A DNA stretch of 64,000 bases, from contig NZ_BSTX01000004.1 in the NCBI RefSeq assembly GCF_030269765.1, positions 318,990 through 382,989 of the forward strand. Reading direction: 5' to 3'. Made by a program: the position numbers and the translations under genes. The notes beneath the pieces are model-generated. The model saw only the letters and a list, made by a program, of their open reading frames with translations, was not told the DNA's origin and ran no database searches. Below, in pieces: positions 7,673-15,500 of the stretch (position 1 is the stretch's first letter; each line of letters opens with the position of its first letter). The stretch is from Actinorhabdospora filicis. GTDB taxonomy: Bacteria; Actinomycetota; Actinomycetes; Mycobacteriales; Micromonosporaceae.

Positions 7673-9021
7673 AGGCATCTGGTCAGCCGCGCGATGCCGG
7701 TGGGGATGGCCTCCACCGGTATCGCGCCGAAGCCGAGCACGAGTCCATGGTGGACGCCGCCATAGCGCGACAGCGGATGTGCGCGCACGCTGGCGCGCGC
7801 GGCGGCGTCCACCGCCTCGTGGTCGTCGCCGTCGACGCGCACGGCCACGTGCAGGCCCGCCGCGCCCGGCATGGGCGTGAAGCCGCGCTCGACGAGGGTG
7901 CTCGTGAGCGCGTCGTAGCGCGCCCGGTAGATCTTGGTGGCCTTGCGGACGTGCCGGGCGAGCAGGCCCTCGTCGATGAACGCGGCGAGCGCGGCCTGCG
8001 TCCACCAGTCGCCGTGCCAGTCGGCGAGCCGTTTGGCGCAGGCGAGGGCGGGCATGAGCGCGGGTGGCGCGACGAGGAATCCGAGGCGCAGCAAGGGGGA
8101 CAGCACCTTGGAGAAGGAGCCGACGTAGATGACGCGTCCACTGTGGTCGATGGAGTGCAGCGGGTCGAGGGGCCGCTGCTCGTAGCGGAACTCGGAGTCG
8201 TAGTCGTCCTCGACGATGACGGCGTCGTGCTTCGCGGCCCAGGTGAGGAGTTCCTCGCGGCGCCGCAGTGACATGGGGCGTCCCAGCGGGAACTGGTGGG
8301 AGGGCGTGACGTAGACCAGCTTCGCCCGGTCCGGGAGGTCTTTTGTGGACAGCCCCTCGTCGTCGACGGGGACCCGCGCGACCTTCGCGCCCAGCGATTC
8401 GAACAGCTCCCGCGCGGGCGGGTAGCCGGGGTCCTCGACGGCGACCACCTCGCCGGGGCGGGTCAGCGCCCGCGCGGCCAGGTCCAGGGCCTGCTGCGCG
8501 CCCTGGGTGACCAGGACCCCGGCGGGCGTGGCGCGCATCGCGCGGGCGAGGCCGACGTGCCGCGCGATGGCGTCCCGCAGCCCCGGATGCCCTTCGGGCG
8601 CGCGGTATCCCGGTGTGTCCACTTTGGTCAGCCGCACCTCGCGGGACAGCAGCCGCCGCCACGCGTCGTAGGGGAACAGCGCGGGATCCGGTACGCCGAC
8701 GAGGAAGTCGAAGCGGAAGCGCCGCACGTCGGGCTCACCGTCGCTGCGCGCGTCCTCGCGCGGCCTGGCCGGTGCCGAGCGCGGCGTCGTCCGGCCCGCC
8801 ACGAACGTCCCCGCGCCGACCCGCGCGCTCAGCCAGCCCTCGGCGGCGAGCCGCTCGTAGGCGACGGTGACGGTGTTGCGGCCGATGCCGAGGTCGGCGG
8901 CCAGCTCCCGCGAGGCCGGGAGCCGCTCGCCCTCGCGCAACCGGCCGTCCAGGACCGCCTGCTTGAGCGCCCGGTACAGCCGCGCGGCCAGGTCGCCGGG
9001 ACCGGTCAGCGAGAGCTCCAT
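7669..9021 (-). CDS. MocR/PdxR-type regulator: GntR helix-turn-helix fused to class I aminotransferase domain
   Basis: 450-residue regulator. Residues about 10-75 are a GntR winged helix (RLPASRELAADLGIGRNTVTVAYERLAAEGW); residues about 110-450 are an aminotransferase fold that binds PLP, with VTQGAQQALDLAARAL, DDYDSEFRYE and the PLP-lysine region YVGSFSKVLSPLLRLGF. MocR proteins generally regulate a neighbouring gene in response to PLP or a PLP adduct. I chose the ATG at 9021 because GGAGGA sits four bases before it, rather than an ATG at 9039. The divergent neighbour is a DsbA-fold protein and a palindrome lies between them. Confidence 0.9.
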   Translation of the reverse strand: MELSLTGPGDLAARLYRALKQAVLDGRLREGERLPASRELAADLGIGRNTVTVAYERLAAEGWLSARVGAGTFVAGRTTPRSAPARPREDARSDGEPDVRRFRFDFLVGVPDPALFPYDAWRRLLSREVRLTKVDTPGYRAPEGHPGLRDAIARHVGLARAMRATPAGVLVTQGAQQALDLAARALTRPGEVVAVEDPGYPPARELFESLGAKVARVPVDDEGLSTKDLPDRAKLVYVTPSHQFPLGRPMSLRRREELLTWAAKHDAVIVEDDYDSEFRYEQRPLDPLHSIDHSGRVIYVGSFSKVLSPLLRLGFLVAPPALMPALACAKRLADWHGDWWTQAALAAFIDEGLLARHVRKATKIYRARYDALTSTLVERGFTPMPGAAGLHVAVRVDGDDHEAVDAAARASVRAHPLSRYGGVHHGLVLGFGAIPVEAIPTGIARLTRCL

Positions 9022-9043
9022 TGGCTCCTCCAGATGCATGAGA

Positions 9044-9066
9044 ATTGGCCCTTACGGCAAGCCAAT
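9044..9066. promoter_or_regulatory. Probable MocR operator
   Basis: ATTGGC-N11-GCCAAT inverted repeat in the 65-base divergent gap, immediately upstream of the -10 box of the DsbA-fold gene. Confidence 0.45.
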
Positions 9067-9074
9067 CACGGTCG

Positions 9075-9086
9075 TAAGTTCATCAC
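9075..9086 (+). promoter_or_regulatory. Leaderless-type promoter of the DsbA-fold gene
   Basis: TAAGTT (9075-9080), 6 bases, ATG at 9087. The palindrome at 9044-9066 sits just upstream, where a regulator could act on RNA polymerase. Confidence 0.6.
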
Positions 9087-9701
9087 ATGACCGAGATCGA
9101 CATGTGGTTCGACCCCAAGTGCCCCTGGGCCTGGAACGCCTCCCGCTGGCTGCTGGAGAGCGAGACCGTCCGCGACGTCCACGTGAACTTCCACGTGATG
9201 AGCCTGCACATCCTGAACGAGAAACGCGACGTGGACGAGTGGTACCGCGGCTGGCTCGGCGACACCCTCGGCCCCGCCCGCCTGGCCATCGCGGTGGAGA
9301 AGAAGTACGGCAACCCCGCCCTGCGCGACTTCTACACCGAGATCGGCACCCGCATCCACCGCGGCAAGGAGACCATCGGCCCCGAGCTCTACGCCGACGT
9401 CCTCGCCGACCTCGGCCACGACCCCGCCCTCGCCCTGGCCGCCGACTCCGACGAGCACGACACCGCCCTGCTGGCCAGCCACCACGCCGGGCTCGACCTC
9501 GTCGGCGAGGACCTCGGCACACCCACCATCCACCTCCCCGGCCCCGACGGCGAGCCGGTGGCGTTCTTCGGGCCGGTGATCACCCCGATCCCCAAGGGCG
9601 AGGAGGCCGGGGTCGTGCTGGACGGGGTCATGGCGCTGGCGCGGTCGAAGGGGTTCTACGAGCTGAAGCGCGGGAACCGGCCGCGGCCGGACACGGCGTG
9701 A
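9087..9701 (+). CDS. DsbA-fold protein related to the mycothiol-dependent nitroreductase Rv2466c, with CPWA active site
   Basis: 204-residue cytoplasmic thioredoxin-fold protein. MWFDPKCPWAWNASRWLLE, VNFHVMSLHILNE, SHHAGLDLVGEDLGTPTIH, VAFFGPV, IPKGEEAG and FYELKR closely follow the pattern I recall for mycobacterial Rv2466c, a mycothiol-dependent reductase. In Rv2466c the active site is CPWC; here the second cysteine is Ala15, leaving a single Cys12, which would favour a monothiol mechanism. The insertion between the cis-Pro strand and the C-terminal helix is short. Probably controlled by the divergent MocR protein. Confidence 0.8.
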   Translation: MTEIDMWFDPKCPWAWNASRWLLESETVRDVHVNFHVMSLHILNEKRDVDEWYRGWLGDTLGPARLAIAVEKKYGNPALRDFYTEIGTRIHRGKETIGPELYADVLADLGHDPALALAADSDEHDTALLASHHAGLDLVGEDLGTPTIHLPGPDGEPVAFFGPVITPIPKGEEAGVVLDGVMALARSKGFYELKRGNRPRPDTA

Positions 9702-9770
9702 GGTGATCTTGACGGTGCGGGCGAGGAGTTGGACCATGATCGGGCCCGCCTTCTCGCCCGTGAGGTGTCC

Positions 9771-10028
9771 ATGCCCGCAGTGCCCGATGACGTTCGTGTG
9801 CCCACGAGCCGTGCCCGAGCCGTGTTCCGTGAGACCGGCCGGGTCATGCGGAAGATGGGCTGGCAGTGCCCGATCGTGGCAGCCCCCAGCGCGATCGTCA
9901 GCGGCGTGCGACTCGGGCTGGTGGCGGGTGTGCTCGCCGCGCTCGGGGGTGCGCTCGGTTGGCTGACCACTTGCGTGCTCGCGGGGTTCGCCACCGCTCG
10001 TCGAGCGGAACGGGGAGTCGGCCGGTGA
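9771..10028 (+). CDS. Small membrane protein 1 of a three-gene cluster
   Basis: 85 residues; not recognised. A charged N-terminal half (residues 1-40) is followed by a hydrophobic stretch SGVRLGLVAGVLAALGGALGW and a second segment, then an Arg-rich tail. ATG 9771 has GAGG five bases upstream; earlier in-frame TTG/ATG readings lack this. The stop overlaps the next start as GTGA. Codon third positions are GC-rich, as in neighbours. Confidence 0.55.
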   Translation: MPAVPDDVRVPTSRARAVFRETGRVMRKMGWQCPIVAAPSAIVSGVRLGLVAGVLAALGGALGWLTTCVLAGFATARRAERGVGR

Positions 10029-10273
10029 CGCGCCTGCGGGCGGGGGTGGCGAGTGTGAAAGACCTGCTCGCGGGCTTCTGGTGGATGATCGCCGGCGCGA
10101 CGGGCGGGGGTTTCTTCTACGGCCTGTACGTGGGCGAGTACCGGCTCGTGTCCGGCCTGGTGGGCGCGGCGGCGGTGGGGGCCGGGGTGGCGGCGTTGTT
10201 CGTGGCGGCGGGTTTCGCAGCCGGGCTGCGGGAGCCGGGTTCGGCCCGCGTCGATGCGGGCGAGAGGCCGTGA
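10025..10273 (+). CDS. Small membrane protein 2 of a three-gene cluster
   Basis: 82 residues with two predicted transmembrane helices (FWWMIAGATGGGFFYGLYVG and LVGAAAVGAGVAALFVAAG), then AGLREPG and a charged tail. The GTG start overlaps the preceding stop; the stop overlaps the next start region (GTGATG). The ending AGFAAGLREPG is echoed in the third gene (AGFIGGLRNPS), so the two may be diverged paralogues. No family recognised. Confidence 0.55.
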   Translation: MTRLRAGVASVKDLLAGFWWMIAGATGGGFFYGLYVGEYRLVSGLVGAAAVGAGVAALFVAAGFAAGLREPGSARVDAGERP

Positions 10274-10542
10274 TGTCGCCGGTGAGGGCCGGGCTCGCGG
10301 GAGCGCGGGCCACCATCCGCCACCTCTGGTGGCTCCCTCCGTTGGCCGTGGTCACGGTCACCGCGGCGGCGATCTCGGTCGTCATGGACGGCTTCGCGCT
10401 TCAGCTGCTGATCGGCGTCTCGGCCGGTGTGCTCGGCTACCTCTGGCTCGCCGTCGCGGGGTTCATCGGCGGCCTGCGCAACCCCTCACCACCCGAAACT
10501 CCGACATGTGCCCCATCCCACCCCCGCGAGGGTGCTAACTAG
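10273..10542 (+). CDS. Small membrane protein 3 of a three-gene cluster
   Basis: 89 residues; two hydrophobic helices (LPPLAVVTVTAAAISVVM and LLIGVSAGVLGYLWLAVAGF), each after a tryptophan-containing turn, and a Pro/Thr-rich tail. Start ATG shares its A with the previous TGA; a GTG three bases earlier is an alternative. glpD begins 16 bases downstream with its own promoter, so functional linkage to glpD is uncertain. Confidence 0.5.
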   Translation: MSPVRAGLAGARATIRHLWWLPPLAVVTVTAAAISVVMDGFALQLLIGVSAGVLGYLWLAVAGFIGGLRNPSPPETPTCAPSHPREGAN

Positions 10543-10545
10543 AGC

Positions 10546-10558
10546 TACCGTTTCACTC
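10546..10558 (+). promoter_or_regulatory. Leaderless-type promoter of glpD
   Basis: TACCGT (10546-10551), 7 bases, GTG at 10559; no ribosome binding site. Confidence 0.6.
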
Positions 10559-12295
10559 GTGCCACGCGATCCGAAGATCACCCGTAACGCCGCCAGCCGT
10601 CTCGGTCCTGCTCGCAGGGACGAGGACGTGCGGGCCGTGCGGCGGGACAAGCTGGACGTCGTCGTGATCGGCGGGGGCGTCACGGGGGCAGGGGCGGCGC
10701 TGGACGCGGCGAGCCGGGGGCTCTCGGTCGCGCTGGTCGAGGCGCGGGACCTGGCGGCGGGGACGTCCTCGCGCAGCAGCAAGCTCATTCACGGGGGCTT
10801 GCGGTACCTGGAGCAGTTCGAGTTCGGGCTGGTGCACGAGGCGCTGACCGAGCGGGGGCTTCTGTACACGCGGCTGGCGCCTCATCTGGTGCGGCCGGTG
10901 CCGTTCCTGGTGCCGCTCGAAGCGCCGGTGTGGCAGCGGGCGTACTACGGGGCCGGTGTCGCGCTGTACGACACCCTCGCCACGGCCTTCGGGCATGGGC
11001 GGGGGATGCCGTGGCATCGGCACCTGAGCAAGCGGGCGGTGCGGCGTCTCTTCCCCTCGCTGAAGCAGGACGGCATGCACGGCGCCATCCGGTACTTCGA
11101 CGGGCAGGTGGACGACGCGCGGTTCGTCCTGAGCCTCGCGCGGACGGCCGCGGGGTACGGCGCGCACGTGCTCACGTCCACGCGGGTCGTGGACCTCATC
11201 CGCGACGCGCGCGAGGTGGTGGGCGTGCGGGTCAAGGACATGGAGTCCGGTGAGGAGTACGAGATCCACGCGCGGACCGTCATCGCGGCCACGGGTGTGT
11301 GGAGCGACGACGTCAGCCAGATGTTCACCGACCGGCCGGGGCTGCGGGTGCGGGCCAGCAAGGGCATTCACCTGCTCGTGCCGCGCAGCGCGATCAACGG
11401 GGACGCGGGGCTGATCCTGCGCACCGAGAAGTCGGTGCTGTTCGTCATCCCGTGGGGCGGGCACTGGATCATCGGGACCACCGACACCGACTGGACGCTC
11501 GACCGGGCGCATCCGGCCGCCTCGGCCGCCGACATCGAGTACCTGCTGGACCACGTGAACGCCGTCCTCGACCGGCCGCTGAGGCCCTCCGACATCGAGG
11601 GCGTGTACGCGGGGCTGCGGCCGCTGCTGTCCGGCGAGGACGACCAGACGTCCAAACTGTCGCGCGAGCACGCCGTCGTGGAGCCGATGCTGGGCCTGAT
11701 GCTGGTCGCCGGCGGCAAGTTCACCACCTACCGGGTGATGGCCTCCGACGTGGTCGACCTGGCCTCGAAGCGGCTCGGGGAGGTGCGGCCCTCGCGGACG
11801 CAGGACGTGCTGCTCGCGGGCGCCGACGGCTTCCACGCGGCGTGGGCCGACCGCTCCGGCATCGCCCGCAGGCACGGGACGACCGTCGGCGTGGTCGAGC
11901 ACCTGCTGGAACGCTACGGGTCGCTGGCGCTGGAGGTCCTCGCGCTCATCGAGGAGCGGCCGGACCTGGGCGCGCAGCTCATCGGCGCGCCCGAGTACCT
12001 GGCCGCCGAGGTCGTGTACGCCGCCCGCGCCGAGGCCGCGCTGCACATCGACGACGTCCTCGCCCGCCGCACGCGCATCTCCATCGAGACACCGCACCGG
12101 GGGACCGAGACCGTCGAGCAGGTCGCCGCGCTCATGGGCGGCGAACTCGGCTGGGACGACGCGACGCGGCAGCGCGAGATCGGGCACTACCTCGCCCGCG
12201 TCGCCGCCGAACGCGACTCCCAGACCCAGCCCGACGACACCACCGCCGACGCGGCCAGGCTCGGCGCGCTGGACGTGCGGATCGCGCACCCGTAG
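10559..12295 (+). CDS. glpD: Glycerol-3-phosphate dehydrogenase (FAD-dependent, aerobic type)
   Basis: 578-residue membrane-associated flavoprotein oxidising sn-glycerol-3-phosphate to dihydroxyacetone phosphate and passing electrons to quinone. The FAD-binding Rossmann motif VVVIGGGVTGAGAALDAASRG, the second dehydrogenase signature GTSSRSSKLIHGGLRYLEQ, HLLVPR, PWGGHWIIGTTDTDW and GGKFTTYR are all present, with the C-terminal GlpD helical domain. The GTG at 10559 fits the usual N-terminus (about 55 residues before the Rossmann motif). No glpK or glpF is nearby. Confidence 0.95.
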   Translation: MPRDPKITRNAASRLGPARRDEDVRAVRRDKLDVVVIGGGVTGAGAALDAASRGLSVALVEARDLAAGTSSRSSKLIHGGLRYLEQFEFGLVHEALTERGLLYTRLAPHLVRPVPFLVPLEAPVWQRAYYGAGVALYDTLATAFGHGRGMPWHRHLSKRAVRRLFPSLKQDGMHGAIRYFDGQVDDARFVLSLARTAAGYGAHVLTSTRVVDLIRDAREVVGVRVKDMESGEEYEIHARTVIAATGVWSDDVSQMFTDRPGLRVRASKGIHLLVPRSAINGDAGLILRTEKSVLFVIPWGGHWIIGTTDTDWTLDRAHPAASAADIEYLLDHVNAVLDRPLRPSDIEGVYAGLRPLLSGEDDQTSKLSREHAVVEPMLGLMLVAGGKFTTYRVMASDVVDLASKRLGEVRPSRTQDVLLAGADGFHAAWADRSGIARRHGTTVGVVEHLLERYGSLALEVLALIEERPDLGAQLIGAPEYLAAEVVYAARAEAALHIDDVLARRTRISIETPHRGTETVEQVAALMGGELGWDDATRQREIGHYLARVAAERDSQTQPDDTTADAARLGALDVRIAHP

Positions 12296-12334
12296 CCCTG
12301 CGGGCGGGGCCGCCGTGGATGCGGCGGGCGGGTT

Positions 12335-12452
12335 TGTGGCGGGGGTTGGGTGAGGGTTTCGGCTTAGCCCGCCATGAACACCGTGGCCGGAGCCTGTGGC
12401 GGGGTTGAGGTGAGTGCTCCGGCTGAGCCCGCCGCCGGCGCCGTGCGTGACG
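12335..12452. repeat. Imperfect direct repeat in the glpD downstream gap
   Basis: Two copies with a 60-base period: TGTGGCGGGG-rich start (12335 and 12395), then GGTGAG/GGGTGAG and CGGCT(T/G)AGCCCGCC. The 290-base gap 12296-12585 otherwise shows no gene. TACCCT at 12555-12560 may be the -10 of the following gene, which then has a leader with GGGGAGGGG. Confidence 0.5.
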
Positions 12453-12585
12453 CCCACCGCGAGGACCGCCGCGCCACCCCGCGCGCACCCACCCCGTCGC
12501 CACCCCGCCCCCACCCCGCCATGATCGCTGAGGCAGCGGGTGGTCACGGCGAGCTACCCTCCACACAAGACAGTGGGGAGGGGCC

Positions 12586-15500
12586 ATGCCCATGCCGCTC
12601 GACGCCGCCGCTCGCGCGCAGGGACTGCACCGGGTCGTCGAAGTGCGCGCCGGGGGACGGACGTCCACGGGCTACGCCGTCACTCCCGACCTGGTCCTGA
12701 CCGCCGCGCACGCCCTGCCCGACGAGGGCGGCGGGGTGCGCGTGCGCACCGTCGACGGCCGGGCCGCCGACGCCGAGATCGTCTGGGAGGGCCCGGCGGG
12801 GGTGGACGCCGCGCTGCTGCGCGTCGCCGACGCGCCCTGGGCGGAGGACCCGGCGGTGCGCTACACGCGCTGGGGCTCGCCCGGCGGGGACGACGTCCCG
12901 GTCGTCGCGCGGGGTTTTCCGCGCGCGGCGAAGATCGGCGACGTCCGCGACGTGGAGACCATGCGCGGCACCGTCGACTACGGCACCGGCGTGCGGCACG
13001 GCCGCTACGGGGTGAACGTGCGCACGCCCCGGCTGGACACCTCCGACGAGCCGTTATGGCGCGGCATGTCCGGCGCGGCCCTGCTGGCCGAGCCGGGCGG
13101 GCAGGTCCTCGGCGTCACCGTCTACGACCAGTCGGCCTTCCAAGGCACGCGGCTGCTGGTGGTGCCCGCCGCCGTGCTGGTCCGCGATCCGGAGTTCGCC
13201 GAGCTCACCGGCGCCGGGCGCGATCACGACGAGACGGTCGTGCGGCGCGACGTGCCCACCGTCGACCGGCTGCTCGTCCCGCCCGTCGAGCCGCTGCCCG
13301 AACGCGCCTCCGACTGGCAGCTGCTGCTGTCGAAGTACGCCGTGGTGCCCTTCTGCGGCCGCGACGAGGTCCTCGACGAGCTGCGCGCCTGGTGCGCCGG
13401 GCCCGCGCGCTTCGACGTCGCCGTCATCACCGGCGACGGCGGCGCCGGCAAGACCCGCCTCGCCGGGCACCTGTGCGGCGAGATGACCGCCGCGGGCTGG
13501 GACGCCGGGATCCTCGCCGAATCGGCCCTCCAGGACGCCTACGGCGCCGCGCCCTACCCCGAGATCACCCGGCCCGTCCTGCTCGTCGTGGACTACCCCG
13601 AGCCGCTCGCCGCGGGCGTCGCCGCCCTCATCCGCGCCATGATGACCCGCCGCCACGGCGCGCCCGTGCGGCTCCTGCTCGTCGCGCGCGCCAACGCCGC
13701 CGCCGACGGCCTGCGCGACGCGCCCTGGTGGACCGAGGTCACCGGGCTCGCCGAGGGCTACGCCGCCGAACCGCCCGTGGTCGCGCTGAACGTGCACCAC
13801 CTCACCGACGCCGAACGCGCCGAGCACTGGACCGCCGCCGTCACCGCCTTCGGCGGCGTGGACGCCGAACCCGTCCCGCTCACCGGCGAGGAGTTCGCCC
13901 ACCCCCTGCGCGTGCACATCGCCGCGCTGCTCGCCTCGCGCGGGGAGAGCGTCGAACGCGGCGTGCTGCGCCAGTTCCTGGCCCGCGAGACCAGGGTGTG
14001 GACGCGGTCCCTCCCGGCGGGCTTCGACCCCGTCCTCGCCCGCCAGGCCGTCGCCCTCGTCGCCCTCACCACCCCCGAACGCGACGGCCTGCGCGAATGC
14101 CTCGCGCTGCTGCCCGACGCCGATCCGGCCGCCCGCCGGGTCCTGGCGCGCTGGCTGCCGACGGTGTTCCCCGGCGACGGCGACCGCCTCGTCTTCGGGC
14201 CCGACCGGCTCACCGAGGAACTCCTCGGCTCCACCGAGGACCTGCCGCTGCTGGTGGCCGGCATGTACGAGCGGAACGGGACGGGCGTCCTGGACGCCTT
14301 CGACGCGCTCATCCTGGCCGCCGACCGTCCCAACGTCCGCCGCGCCCTCGGCGGGATGCTCTCCGGGCACCTGCCCGAGCTGGCCGAGGCCGCCCTCGCC
14401 GGGAACGGGCCGGAGGCCTCCGCGCTGGAGACGGTCCTGCGGCTGCTGGCCGATGAGACCGAGATCCGCGTCGACGGCCTGCGCTACGACACCGGCCCGT
14501 TCTGGGCGCACTGGAGCCTGCGCGGGGCCCTCGCCATGCTCGTGGCGATCCGGATGCGCCACTACAAGGAGCCGGGCCTGCTGGGCACGCTCACCGACCT
14601 GGCCGCCTACCAGCTGGCCTTCTCGCGCACCGCCGAGGCCTTCGACACCACCGCCGAGGCCGTCGGGCTGCTGGCGGAACAGCCCGAGGTCACCGAGGCG
14701 CAGGCGCGGCTGTACTCGGCGATGGCCGTCATCGACACCACCAACGGGTTCGGCGACAACGCCGTCCTCCAGATCGACCGGGCCGTGGAGCTGCACGGGG
14801 CGGCCCTCGAACACGTCACCGGCGACGAGCTGGCGCGCCTGCTCAGCCACGCCGACGGCGACCTCGTCAACAGCGCGATCATCCACGCCAACGCCGGCGA
14901 CTACGCCGGTGCCGCCCGGGCCCTCTCGCAGGCCGTCGGAGGCGAGGACCCCTACGGGCTCACCGCCGCCCTCGTCGCCGTCACCGAGCTGGCGCCCACC
15001 GGCGACCCCGCCGGGTTCGGGCACCACTCCTGCTTCTTCCACGTCGGCCACAGCGGGCGGCTCGACTACCGCTCCGACGTCACCGCGTGGGGCGTGCGGC
15101 TGGCCGCGCACGTCCCCGACTCCGCCGAGCCCGGCTGGGCCGCAGCCATGCACCGCCTGGCGGTGGCCGTGCACGCCGCCTCCGGCGCGGCCGACGCGGT
15201 CCGGGTCGCCGAACGCGTCGCGACCTCCTCGCCGGAGGCCGCCGAGTTCCTGATCCGCGTCCTCGTCGAGGCCCAGGACCACGCCGGCGTCGTCGCCGTC
15301 ATCGACCGGCTGCGCGCCTTCACCGGCGACCTCCCCGAACGCCGCGCGTACTTCCTGGCCTCCGAAGGCATCGCCGACTACTACGTCGGCCAGTACGCCG
15401 AGGCCGTGGAGGTCCTCACCCGCGCCGCCGAGGCCCACCGCGCGCTCGGGCCGAGCATGAGCATGGTGGAGACCCTGCGGCACCTCGCCTGGGCCCTGCA

